NCBI RefSeq assembly: GCF_944327235.1
Contig: NZ_CALVHE010000012.1
Span: 1-44,156, forward strand
Direction of reading: 5' to 3'
Source of the DNA: an uncultured Desulfovibrio sp.
GTDB taxonomy: Bacteria > Desulfobacterota > Desulfovibrionia > Desulfovibrionales > Desulfovibrionaceae
DNA length: 44,156 nt
In this document: positions 1-8,051 of the stretch, one piece after another
How positions within the stretch are numbered: the first letter of the stretch is position 1
How the letters are laid out: each line of letters starts with the position of its first letter
Notes under the pieces: generated by a model
Seen by the model: the letters and a program-made list of their open reading frames with translations, nothing else
The model's database searches: none
Told to the model about the DNA's origin: nothing
Position numbers and translations under genes: made by a program

Positions 1-2
1 AT

Positions 3-65
3 CACCGTCATGAGGATATCTACAAACTCCTCCTCAAGATGCTCAGAGAGAATCCTCTCTGCTAG
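3..65 (+). CDS. possible 3' end of a gene cut by the window edge
   Basis: An open frame runs from the window edge to a TAG at 63-65 and would encode a 20-residue tail rich in Leu, Lys and His and ending in Cys. The family cannot be named from so little. A gene on the plus strand converging on bamA would share the hairpin terminator that follows at 80-113, which makes a real C-terminus plausible, but a chance open frame of this size cannot be excluded. Confidence 0.3.
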   Translation, partial: HRHEDIYKLLLKMLRENPLC

Positions 66-79
66 TCATGACCCTAAAT

Positions 80-113
80 AAAAAAGGCGCCCCGTTCAAA
101 GGGCGCCTTTTTT
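80..113. terminator. bidirectional Rho-independent terminator
   Basis: A 7-bp GC stem (GGCGCCC / GGGCGCC) with an 8-nt loop is flanked by an A-run on the left and a T-run on the right, so it works as a U-tailed hairpin on either strand. It ends the minus-strand lysS-lolC-lolD-bamA operon, 20 nt past the bamA stop, and would also stop any plus-strand gene entering from the left edge. Confidence 0.85.
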
Positions 114-133
114 GAGTCATTTTTTTCTCTGGA

Positions 134-2893
134 TCAGAAGAACTGGCCCATGCTGAATTCCAGTCTTCCGGGCTCGCGCTCATTGTCGTAGTCCTTGCTG
201 AGCGGGATACCGTAGGCTATGCGCAAATCGCCCATGGGCGAGCGCCAGCGCAGTTCCACACCGGCGGAGTAGACGATCTTGTCGTACAGCTCGTCAGCCT
301 GCGTCTTGGAGTCGATGTTGAAACCGGCATCTATGAAGGGGACGAGCGCCAGGCCCATATCCTTCTGGAAGGTCCAGACATATTCGAGGTTCACCACGCC
401 CATGCGGTCGCCACCGATCTGGTCGCCACCGTACTTGACGTCACGGGGCGAAAGGTCGGAGTAGGAATAGCCGCGGATGGTATCCATACCGCCTACCCAG
501 AAGCGTTCAAAGACCGGGACGCGATTGTCCGTATTCTGGAAGACGCCGCCCACACGCGCACGGAGGTGGATGGTGTTTTCCGGATTGAAGGACCAGAAGC
601 CCTGCCAGTCGGCCACAGCCTTGATGAAGTTGTCCGTGCCGCCGAGGCCGCCGCCGCCGTATTCAGCCCAGAGACGGGCGATGGTGCCCTTGGTGGGCCT
701 GTCGCGGGCGTCGGTCGTGTCGCGCAGGATGCGGGCATTGATGGCGCTCGTCCAGTTGTAGCCCTTGTAGTCGGTGATATAGGGCGAAGCGTCATCCCCT
801 ACGTCGGAGAGATAGTAGCGTTCCAGACGGTAACCGATGCCGACGGAGGTGTACTCGCCCACAGGGTAGGAGAAGTTGATGGTATCCCCCATGGTCTCCT
901 TGGTGAAGTCGTCCCAGTAGTCGCGGATATAGTACAGATCGTTGCCGATGCTGAGGTCCGTATCGTAGACGCGCGGATTGGTGAAGGACAAGATGCCCGA
1001 CGTGCGACGCCAGGAGAAGAAGCCCTGCAGCTGCAGCCAGTAGCCGCGGCCGAACAGGTTGCGCTCCATGATGGAGGCGGAAACGCCCACATCGTAATAA
1101 GTGGAGTAGCCGATACCGCCCATGAGCGCGCCGGTGTTGGTCTCATTGACCTTGACCTTGAGGTCGACCTCGTCGTCCTTGCCGGTAGGCACAAGTTCCG
1201 TGTCCACGGCGGAGAAGTAGCGCAGGCGGTTGAGGCGTTCGGTCGAACGCCGCAACTTGGCGCCGTCGTACATGTCGCCGTCGCCCAGACGCATCTCACG
1301 CAGGATGACGTTGTCGCGGGTCTTCACGTTGCCTTCGACGATGAGCCGCCGGATGAAGACCTTTTGCTTCTTGCTGATCTGATAGCCTACGTCCACCAGA
1401 GGCTCGTCCCCGTCCACCTTGAGGATGCGGGTATCCACTTCCGCGAAGGCATAGCCCTGATCGGCATAATAGTTGGTCAGACGCTTGGTGTCCTCCTGCA
1501 TGACGGTAACGGAAAAATAATCGTTGTCGTCACGCCAGTTGTCCATCTCCACCTGAGCAAGCATGGCTTCTTCGGTGTCGATGACATCACCGCCGAACTT
1601 GACGTCCCGCACTTTGTAGCGGGGCCCTTCATTGACGAGGAAGGTGATGTAGATGCCGTCGTCCTTGTACTGGATGTCAGGCGCGGACACCTGGATGTCC
1701 ACAAAACCCTGGCTCAGCCCGTAGGCGGCGATGGCATTGGTGTCACGTTCGATGTATTCGTCCTTGAGCACGCCGGTACCGGTGAACCAGGACAGGATGG
1801 TGCGGGGGCGCAGCGCCAGATATTTGTCGAGGCCGCCGCGGTCAAGATCCTTGATGCCGTCGATCTTGACTTCCTTGATGTAGAGCTTGTTGCCTTCCTC
1901 CACGGAAATGACGAGGACGGCGCCCTTGCCGCCCTGACGGGATTCCAGTCGGTAGGAAGCCTTGGCAAGGTAGTAGCCTTCCTTGCGGTAGAGCTCGTTG
2001 ATCTTCTGGAGGTCGTCGGAAATGAGCTGCTCATTGAGCACGTTGCCGCTGCGGGTGCCCATGGCCGCCAGCACGTCGTCGGCGTCCACAGCGTCCGAGC
2101 CTTCGACGATGATGTTTTCGATGCGGGGCTTCTCGCTGACCGTAAAGACGAGCACGTTGCCTTCAAGGGTCGCCCGCACGTCGTTGAAGTAGCCCATTTC
2201 CCAGATGCGCTTGACTTCTTCGTTGATGGCGTCAGCGTCAGGGCTGTCGCCGCGACGGATGGTCAGGCGCGTCAGCACCACGTCCGGATCCATGACCTGG
2301 AGGCCGCGCACCTGCACGTCGGCAAGTCCCTTGGTCGTGCCCTGCATGGGCACGAAGCTCGGGGCCTGCGCCGTCGCCGGAGCGGCTATGGGCGCTCCGG
2401 CGGGGGTGGCGCTCCCCGCTCCCATGACGCTGGCCGCGCGTCCGGCCAGATCGCTCGCGCATTCGGACAGCGCGATGAGCGATTCCCGCTCAAAGCGGGC
2501 GGGGACGGCCTGCCCCTCTTCCACGGGCACGAGACGGGTGTCCATGTTGAACCCCGTCCCCTGCTCATTGAAGCTGCCGTACACGACCAGATCGGCGCTG
2601 GCCATGCGGCCCAGACGCCGGGCCTCGGCAAGGTCCACAGAGCCGTTGCCGCCACGGGCCAGCAGACCGCGGGCCTTGTCCATGGGGATGGGGCTGAGTC
2701 CGTTCTGCGCGAGCTGGTCACAGATAAGCTGGGGCACATCCTGCGAAGCGTTGGGCATTTCCGGACCGGTGCTGGCCTGGAAGGGCAGCACGAGCACCTT
2801 TTGCCCGGCGGCGTCCGCCGTCGTGACGGCGCACAACAGCAGGAGCGCCAGCAAGAGAAAGAGGGAGGAGAGCCTACGCAAATACTTTTTCAT
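134..2893 (-). CDS. bamA: BamA, outer-membrane beta-barrel assembly protein with an extra N-terminal domain
   Basis: Central subunit of the BAM complex, which folds beta-barrel proteins into the outer membrane. 919 aa, about 100 longer than E. coli BamA. Visible order: signal peptide 1-28; an additional domain at about 31-158 that opens with VLVLPF and contains ADLVVYGSF, resembling the N-terminal fold of TolB, CsgG and FlgO proteins; an Ala/Pro linker at about 159-187; POTRA repeats from about 190 to 540; then the Omp85 barrel with an IRGY motif (equivalent of the conserved VRGF/Y loop motif) and a C-terminal Phe typical of a barrel-sorting signal. The start at 2893 was chosen over an in-frame start 19 codons upstream because it begins directly at the signal peptide; it overlaps lolD by 20 bp. 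Last gene of the lysS-lolC-lolD-bamA operon. Confidence 0.95.
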   Translation of the reverse strand: MKKYLRRLSSLFLLLALLLLCAVTTADAAGQKVLVLPFQASTGPEMPNASQDVPQLICDQLAQNGLSPIPMDKARGLLARGGNGSVDLAEARRLGRMASADLVVYGSFNEQGTGFNMDTRLVPVEEGQAVPARFERESLIALSECASDLAGRAASVMGAGSATPAGAPIAAPATAQAPSFVPMQGTTKGLADVQVRGLQVMDPDVVLTRLTIRRGDSPDADAINEEVKRIWEMGYFNDVRATLEGNVLVFTVSEKPRIENIIVEGSDAVDADDVLAAMGTRSGNVLNEQLISDDLQKINELYRKEGYYLAKASYRLESRQGGKGAVLVISVEEGNKLYIKEVKIDGIKDLDRGGLDKYLALRPRTILSWFTGTGVLKDEYIERDTNAIAAYGLSQGFVDIQVSAPDIQYKDDGIYITFLVNEGPRYKVRDVKFGGDVIDTEEAMLAQVEMDNWRDDNDYFSVTVMQEDTKRLTNYYADQGYAFAEVDTRILKVDGDEPLVDVGYQISKKQKVFIRRLIVEGNVKTRDNVILREMRLGDGDMYDGAKLRRSTERLNRLRYFSAVDTELVPTGKDDEVDLKVKVNETNTGALMGGIGYSTYYDVGVSASIMERNLFGRGYWLQLQGFFSWRRTSGILSFTNPRVYDTDLSIGNDLYYIRDYWDDFTKETMGDTINFSYPVGEYTSVGIGYRLERYYLSDVGDDASPYITDYKGYNWTSAINARILRDTTDARDRPTKGTIARLWAEYGGGGLGGTDNFIKAVADWQGFWSFNPENTIHLRARVGGVFQNTDNRVPVFERFWVGGMDTIRGYSYSDLSPRDVKYGGDQIGGDRMGVVNLEYVWTFQKDMGLALVPFIDAGFNIDSKTQADELYDKIVYSAGVELRWRSPMGDLRIAYGIPLSKDYDNEREPGRLEFSMGQFF

Positions 2894-3557
2894 ACAATAT
2901 CCCCGCTCTGAGTTCCAGACTGCGCTGCATGGTGGCGGCAAGATCCGCATTATGCGTGACCACCACGAGCGTCATGCCCAGTTCTTTGTTCAGCTCTGTC
3001 AGCAGTTCGCCTATCTGCGCACCGGTGTGCTCGTCCAGATTGCCTGTGGGCTCGTCGGCCAGCAGCACACGAGGGCGCATGAGGATGGCGCGCGCGATGG
3101 CCACACGTTGCCGCTCGCCGCCGGACATGGTGGCGACTGAACTCCGCATACGGTGTGAGAGCCCGACCCTGTCCAGCATCTCCTGCGCCAGCGGCAAAAC
3201 GTCGGCATGGCGACGCCCGGCCACAAAGGCGGGCATCGCCACGTTCTCCACTGCTGTGAATTCCGGCAGCAGATGATGGAATTGAAAGACAAAGCCCAGC
3301 TCGGCATTGCGGAAGCGCGCTTTTTCGTCCGCGTTCATGGCGGCCATGTCTTTACCGTCGAACAGGATACGTCCTGATGAGGGAGTATCAAGAGCGCCCA
3401 TAAGATGCAAGAGGGTAGACTTGCCCGAACCGGAGGCCCCCACTATGGCCAGAGACTCTCCTTCATCAATTACCATATTGATATTCTTGAAAATCTCTAG
3501 ATTTCCCGGGCCGTCGAAATGTTTGCTCACATCGTGGAATCGGTAAAGTTCGGACAT
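2874..3557 (-). CDS. lolD: LolD, ATPase of the lipoprotein-release ABC transporter
   Basis: ABC ATPase that powers extraction of lipoproteins from the inner membrane and hand-over to LolA. 227 aa, the usual LolD length. Walker A GASGSGKST lies near residue 40, the signature MSGGERQ near 142 and Walker B VLLADEP with the catalytic Glu near 163, followed by the switch histidine in VVVTHN. It starts 5 bp after the lolC stop and runs 20 bp into bamA, so the three envelope genes are probably translationally coupled. The MacB-type ATPase family is close in sequence, but the lolC neighbour decides for LolD. Confidence 0.94.
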   Translation of the reverse strand: MSELYRFHDVSKHFDGPGNLEIFKNINMVIDEGESLAIVGASGSGKSTLLHLMGALDTPSSGRILFDGKDMAAMNADEKARFRNAELGFVFQFHHLLPEFTAVENVAMPAFVAGRRHADVLPLAQEMLDRVGLSHRMRSSVATMSGGERQRVAIARAILMRPRVLLADEPTGNLDEHTGAQIGELLTELNKELGMTLVVVTHNADLAATMQRSLELRAGILYEKVFA

Positions 3558-3562
3558 GGCGT

Positions 3563-4798
3563 TTATTCGTAGCGCAAAGCTTCGGCCGGGACGAGCCGGG
3601 CGGCCTGCCGTGCCGGGTAGAGGGTGGCCAGAAAGCAGAGCAGCATGGCGCTGGCGCCCACGATGATCACATCGGGGACGGTGATGATGATGGGCAGATG
3701 GTCGAGGGTGTAGACGTTTTCCGGCAGCTTGATGAAGCGGTACTTGCGCAGGGCCCAGCCGAGCGTAAGTCCCATGCCGTACCCCAGAAGAGTGCCGACG
3801 AGACCGATGATGGTGCCCTGGAGCATGAAGATGTTGCGGATCATGCGGCCGGTGGCTCCCATGGACATCATGATGGCGATGTCGCGCGTCTTTTCCATGA
3901 CCAGCATGACCAGCGAGGTGACGATGGAAAAGGAACCGATGAGCACCACCATAGCCAGCAGGATGAACATGCCGACCTTTTCCAGCTTGAGGGCCGCAAA
4001 GAGGTTGGCGTTCATCTCCATCCAGTGACGGACATAAAAGGGGCTGCCCAGCTCCCCGGCCAGTTCGTTGGCGATGACGTCGGCCCGGAACAGGTCGTCC
4101 ACGGTGATCTCGATGCCGGTCAGGTAGCCTTCAGGAAGTCCCAGCGTGCTGCGGGCCACATCCAGCGCGATGAACGCCAGAGAGGAATCGTACTCGAACA
4201 TGCCGGTCTTGAAGGTGCCGACCACCACAAAGGGCTTGACGTCGGGCTGGTAACCGGCGGCCCCCTTCTTTCCGGAGGGGGTGAGCAGGTTGACCCGGCT
4301 GCCGAGGACCACACCGAGCCGTCGGGCCAGCTCGTCACCGATGATGATGCCCGGCAGGCCCTCCCGGACGAGGTCGTCCACAGAACCCTGCCGCAGCTTG
4401 CCCAGCATGGTGACCACCTCGGGCGCCGTGGCCGGGTCCACGCCGCGCAGCACGATGCCTTTGACGCTGCCGTTGGCGGAGACCATGCACTCGGTATAGA
4501 TGAAGGGCGTCGCCCCCGTGACGTGGGGGACCTTGAGCGTCCTCTCGCGCAAGTCGGGCATACGCTGGAAGGCCGCCGGCTGATAGGACATGACGATGCC
4601 GTGGGCATTGGCTCCCAGGATCTTGTCCCGCATGTCGGTGGTCAGACCGTTGTACACCCCCAGGACGACCACCAGCGCGCCGACCCCCAGAGCCACCCCA
4701 AGGATGGACATGAGCGAGATGACCGAGATGAAGGTCTGCTTGCGGCGCGAGAACAGGTAGCGCCGGGCCACGAAAAAGGCGAAAGAGGATCGGCCCAC
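3563..4798 (-). CDS. lolC: LolC/LolE-type lipoprotein-releasing permease
   Basis: Inner-membrane permease that works with LolD to release lipoproteins. 411 aa. One transmembrane segment near residues 22-50 is followed by a large periplasmic domain of about 200 residues, then three C-terminal membrane segments of the FtsX type. The conserved N-terminal pattern of LolC/E (ARRYLFSRRKQTFISVIS) is visible. A GTG start at 4798 follows the lysS stop directly, with GGAG at a suitable distance inside the lysS end. Only one LolC/E gene is present here, so a homodimeric LolC (also called LolF) with LolD is likely; that is inference. Confidence 0.92.
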   Translation of the reverse strand: MGRSSFAFFVARRYLFSRRKQTFISVISLMSILGVALGVGALVVVLGVYNGLTTDMRDKILGANAHGIVMSYQPAAFQRMPDLRERTLKVPHVTGATPFIYTECMVSANGSVKGIVLRGVDPATAPEVVTMLGKLRQGSVDDLVREGLPGIIIGDELARRLGVVLGSRVNLLTPSGKKGAAGYQPDVKPFVVVGTFKTGMFEYDSSLAFIALDVARSTLGLPEGYLTGIEITVDDLFRADVIANELAGELGSPFYVRHWMEMNANLFAALKLEKVGMFILLAMVVLIGSFSIVTSLVMLVMEKTRDIAIMMSMGATGRMIRNIFMLQGTIIGLVGTLLGYGMGLTLGWALRKYRFIKLPENVYTLDHLPIIITVPDVIIVGASAMLLCFLATLYPARQAARLVPAEALRYE

Positions 4799-6385
4799 CT
4801 AGTACTCCGGACGCAGCAACGGGAAGAGGATGACCTCGCGGATGGAGGCCGAATCCGTCAGCAGCATGACCAGCCGGTCGATGCCGACGCCCTGCCCGGC
4901 AGCGGGAGGCATACCGTATTCCAGAGCGCGGAGGTAATCCTCGTCCATGCAATGGGCCTCGTCGTCCCCGGCTTCCTTTTCTCGCACCTGCGCCTCGAAA
5001 CGATTGCGCTGATCCATGGGATCATTGAGCTCGGAGAAGGCATTGGCCATCTCTCTGCCGGTCATGAAGAGCTCGAAACGGTCCGTGATCTCCGGGTTCT
5101 CGTCGTTGCGCCGCGACAGCGGCGAGATGGCCGTGGGATAGTGGTAGATGAAGTGCGGCTGGATGAGCTTTTCTTCCACATCCAGATCAAAGAGCTTGGC
5201 CTGCATCTTGCCCAGCTCCTCGCCCTCAGCGACCTTTTCGCCGCGCTCCTTGAGATAGGCTTTGACCTTGTTGTAGTCCGTGTAGAAGGACGGCGCATGG
5301 CCGCCGACCTGCTCCAGCGATTCATGGAAGGTCATCCGCTTCCAGTGGCCGGGCGTCAGGTCGATCTCCTGTCCCTGATAGGTGATGACGGTGCTCCCGC
5401 AGACCTTTTGAGCCAGCCGGGCAAACAGCTCCTCGGTCAGGTCCATGAGGTCGCGGAAGGTGGCATACGCCCAGTAGAATTCACACATGGTGAATTCGGG
5501 ATTATGGCGGGTGTCGATGCCTTCATTGCGGAAATTGCGGTTGAGCTCGAAAACCTTCTCAAAGCCGCCCACCAGCAGGCGCTTGAGGTAGAGCTCGGGC
5601 GCGATGCGCATGTAGAGCTGCAGGTCGAGCGCATTATGATGCGTGATGAAGGGGCGGGCCGTGGCTCCTCCGGCAAGAGGCTGCATCATGGGGGTCTCCA
5701 CTTCCATGAAGCCCTTTTCCTGCAGGAAGGAACGGAACTCGCTCACGATGAGGCTGCGCTTGCGGAAGATGTCCCGCGCGCGCTCATTGACCGTGAGATC
5801 GACATAACGCTGGCGGTAGCGCGTCTCCATGTCCTTCAGGCCGTGATATTTTTCCGGCAGGGGACGCATGGAGCGCGTGATGAGCTTGAGGCTGCGGCAG
5901 GCGATGGTCAGCTCATTGGTCTTGGTGCGGAACAGATGTCCGGAAACGCCGACGATGTCACCGACATCCAGTTTCTTGACCACGGCAAAGACATCTTCGG
6001 GCAGCTCGTCGCGGCTGGCGTAGCACTGGATGCGCCCGCTCTGATCCATGAGATGGAAGAACAGCACCTTGCCGAAACTGCGCAGCGAAACGATGCGCCC
6101 GGCCAGAGCGAAGACGTCCCCGGCCTGCTCCAGCGCCTCGCCTTCCAGTTCCCCGAACTCGTCGAGCACTTCACCGATGGCGTGCTCCTTGCGGAAGTCG
6201 TTGGGGAAGAGCGGCACGCCGGCGTCCAGCAGGTCACAGGCCTTGACCACGCGATTCTTGACCACCTCGTTGAGGTCGTCGCGTTTGGCAAGCCCTTCCA
6301 GCATGGGCATGAAATAGGCGGCATGGGCGGACTTGGTGTTCAGTTTCACCCTGGGCTTCTGCGGACTCTTTTCCCGATCTTCCAC
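4799..6385 (-). CDS. lysS: lysyl-tRNA synthetase, class II
   Basis: Charges tRNA-Lys with lysine in the cytoplasm. 528 aa, slightly longer than E. coli LysS (505) because of a Lys-rich N-terminal extension. An OB-fold anticodon-binding domain lies at about 75-190 and the class II core at about 195-525; RYRQRYVDL, the motif 2 loop (RNFRNEGID), GGATARPF and the C-terminal motif 3 with GIDRLVM are all visible. First gene of the operon with lolC, lolD and bamA; the promoter at 6428-6456 would drive all four. Linking a tRNA synthetase to lipoprotein release and barrel assembly couples envelope building to translation supply only by co-transcription; nothing suggests a physical link. Confidence 0.96.
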   Translation of the reverse strand: MEDREKSPQKPRVKLNTKSAHAAYFMPMLEGLAKRDDLNEVVKNRVVKACDLLDAGVPLFPNDFRKEHAIGEVLDEFGELEGEALEQAGDVFALAGRIVSLRSFGKVLFFHLMDQSGRIQCYASRDELPEDVFAVVKKLDVGDIVGVSGHLFRTKTNELTIACRSLKLITRSMRPLPEKYHGLKDMETRYRQRYVDLTVNERARDIFRKRSLIVSEFRSFLQEKGFMEVETPMMQPLAGGATARPFITHHNALDLQLYMRIAPELYLKRLLVGGFEKVFELNRNFRNEGIDTRHNPEFTMCEFYWAYATFRDLMDLTEELFARLAQKVCGSTVITYQGQEIDLTPGHWKRMTFHESLEQVGGHAPSFYTDYNKVKAYLKERGEKVAEGEELGKMQAKLFDLDVEEKLIQPHFIYHYPTAISPLSRRNDENPEITDRFELFMTGREMANAFSELNDPMDQRNRFEAQVREKEAGDDEAHCMDEDYLRALEYGMPPAAGQGVGIDRLVMLLTDSASIREVILFPLLRPEY

Positions 6386-6427
6386 AATACATCTCCTCGC
6401 GGCGTACGCGCCGATAATTGCTGGAGC

Positions 6428-6456
6428 AGCCTAGTCCAAGCCTCGGCGGCAGTCAA
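6428..6456 (-). promoter_or_regulatory. sigma70-type promoter of the lysS-lolC-lolD-bamA operon
   Basis: Reading the minus strand, a -35 box TTGACT and a -10 box TAGGCT are separated by exactly 17 bp. The -10 lies about 43 bp before the lysS start. No other candidate of equal quality is seen in the divergent gap to the ACT-domain gene. Confidence 0.7.
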
Positions 6457-6512
6457 GGACCCGGCCTGCGCCGGACCGGCGTTTCTTCGCGCGTCCGGCA
6501 TATGTCGACTGC

Positions 6513-6541
6513 TTGTCTTTCTTGACGCGATACGCCATAGT
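6513..6541 (+). promoter_or_regulatory. possible promoter of the ACT-domain gene
   Basis: TTGTCT and CATAGT with a 17-bp spacer end 35 bp before the start at 6577. Both boxes are imperfect, so this is a weak candidate; its place in the divergent gap with lysS supports it. Confidence 0.4.
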
Positions 6542-6576
6542 GCTCCCCTTGGTGTCATATTACAAACGAGGCGCAG

Positions 6577-7140
6577 ATGAAAAAACTGAGTATTTCTTTT
6601 CTGGGGCGGGACTGCCCCGGAGCCGTATCCACGGTGAGTCAGATCCTCGGCCAGAGCGGCTGCAATATCGTGGAAGTGACGCAGACCATCCTGGCCGGAG
6701 AATTTGCGGCTATCTTTATTGTCCAGGCTCCCGACACGCTGGAACAGGAGGAGCTGCGGCGTCTGCTGCTGACCGGGCTGGAGGCCGCCGGACAGGACCT
6801 GTCCGTGCTGGTGCGCCCGGCCGTGGAAGGACAGTGGGGCACCGGGCTCGTCTGCGAGCCCTTCGTGGTGACGGCCGACGGGCCGGATCATACCGGACAG
6901 ATCGCGGCCATGAGCCGCATCTTTGCCCAGCACAGCATCAATATCGAAAGCCTCAAGGCCATCCTTGGTGAGGGCGGGCCCAATCATGCGCTCTTCGTGT
7001 TCGAGGTCATGGTGCCGGAGGATGTGGACCTCGGTCGTCTGCGCCGTGAGCTCATGGTGGAAGGCAAGAAGCATGACCTGCGCGTGAGCGTGCAGCATCG
7101 GGACATTTTTGAAGCCGTGCACCGCGTGGCTTCGTTCTGA
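6577..7140 (+). CDS. double ACT-domain protein, GcvR-like
   Basis: 187 aa made of two ACT folds: about 3-80 (starting LSISFLGRDCPGAVSTVSQI) and about 95-180 (FVVTADGPDHTGQIAAMSRI). ACT pairs of this kind bind small ligands, usually amino acids; the GcvR family represses the glycine-cleavage system in enteric bacteria, but no gcv gene lies nearby, so the target is unknown. A related short ACT protein (UPF0237) is known as a neighbour of DUF711/UPF0210 proteins in other bacteria, and a DUF711 gene is found two genes downstream. Function assignment beyond ligand-binding regulator is inference. Confidence 0.85.
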   Translation: MKKLSISFLGRDCPGAVSTVSQILGQSGCNIVEVTQTILAGEFAAIFIVQAPDTLEQEELRRLLLTGLEAAGQDLSVLVRPAVEGQWGTGLVCEPFVVTADGPDHTGQIAAMSRIFAQHSINIESLKAILGEGGPNHALFVFEVMVPEDVDLGRLRRELMVEGKKHDLRVSVQHRDIFEAVHRVASF

Positions 7141-7148
7141 GGATCGTC

Positions 7149-7979
7149 ATGCGTCGCGCCGCACTGTTTTTGCTGGCGGTCTGGCTTGCCTGTCCGACGT
7201 ATCCGGCCTTTGCCGAGCCGAACGGGGCCGAGGCCGGACAGCGGCCTTCACCGGACGCGGCTTCTCTGGAAGTTGCCCCACCCGAGGGCTGGAGCCTGTC
7301 GACAGAAGCCCCTGAGGGCATGTTCGCGGGCTGTCGGAGCTATTCTCGCTCGGACGGGCTCTTTGCCCTGATGGCCTGCGCCGAGGATATCGACCTTTCC
7401 GAGAACAAGGATGAAGGCTACCGTCGGCTGGGAGATGCCCTTGTTCGCGGCGGCGAGGAAGGGATCCTGCTGCTCGCTCCCCGCAAACAGGGGAAGGGGG
7501 CCGGGCTCTTCGTCCTGCTCGGACAGCCGGGATCCGTCTGGCGACGGCAGGAGGCCGCGCCCATGCTGGCAGCCTTTGCCGGGACCTTCGCCGTGCCGGG
7601 TGAACTGCTGGCCCCTCCCGTCGATCCGTCCAGCTATCTGGGGACGTTTCCGTCCGAGGAGCAGGGGAGGGAAGAGGAACTCGGCTGCACGGTCCATGTG
7701 CGTGCGCTGCCGGGCGACACCGACGGCAAACTGCTGGCGGCCATCCTGCCCTACAATGCCGCCTGGCTGGACAAGCCGGAACTGCTGGCGGCTCTGGAAG
7801 GTTTCTGGGGAGAGCTTGCGCCGGAAGGCGGGCACTGGACGGCCGGACCGAAGCGCCACGCCGCGCTTTCCTCCGACGGCCGGGCGCTTTGCCTGCTCAT
7901 GGCGGTCACCGGGGAGTCTGTGGACACTACCGAGGCGATCCGGCAGGCCATGCGCGAACTGACCGCCTTTGTCTGGTGA
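7149..7979 (+). CDS. secreted protein of unknown function
   Basis: 276 aa. A typical Sec signal peptide (MRRAALFLLAVWLACPTYPAFA, cleavage after AFA near residue 22) is followed by an acidic, Ala/Gly/Leu-rich globular region with few Lys residues. I recognise no family. Two Cys residues (CRSYSR and LMACAED) about 18 residues apart could form a disulfide. It begins 8 bp after the ACT-domain gene and is followed 72 bp later by the DUF711 gene, so it is probably in the same transcript, although a periplasmic product between two cytoplasmic ones is odd. The start is fixed by the signal peptide. Confidence 0.75.
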   Translation: MRRAALFLLAVWLACPTYPAFAEPNGAEAGQRPSPDAASLEVAPPEGWSLSTEAPEGMFAGCRSYSRSDGLFALMACAEDIDLSENKDEGYRRLGDALVRGGEEGILLLAPRKQGKGAGLFVLLGQPGSVWRRQEAAPMLAAFAGTFAVPGELLAPPVDPSSYLGTFPSEEQGREEELGCTVHVRALPGDTDGKLLAAILPYNAAWLDKPELLAALEGFWGELAPEGGHWTAGPKRHAALSSDGRALCLLMAVTGESVDTTEAIRQAMRELTAFVW

Positions 7980-8051
7980 CCCGTCCCCACGGCGTCACCT
8001 TTCATCCCGCAATCAACGGCGCCCCTGAGGCGCTCTTTCTGGAGATACACT

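Noticed and set aside
566..2911. Long plus-strand open frame (781 codons) opposite bamA
   Set aside because: Shadow of bamA in GC-rich DNA: low-complexity composition, no ribosome site, no family features. The same holds for the frames opposite lolC/lysS (3698-6580), DUF711 (8013-9716) and rplB/rplW (23751-25409).
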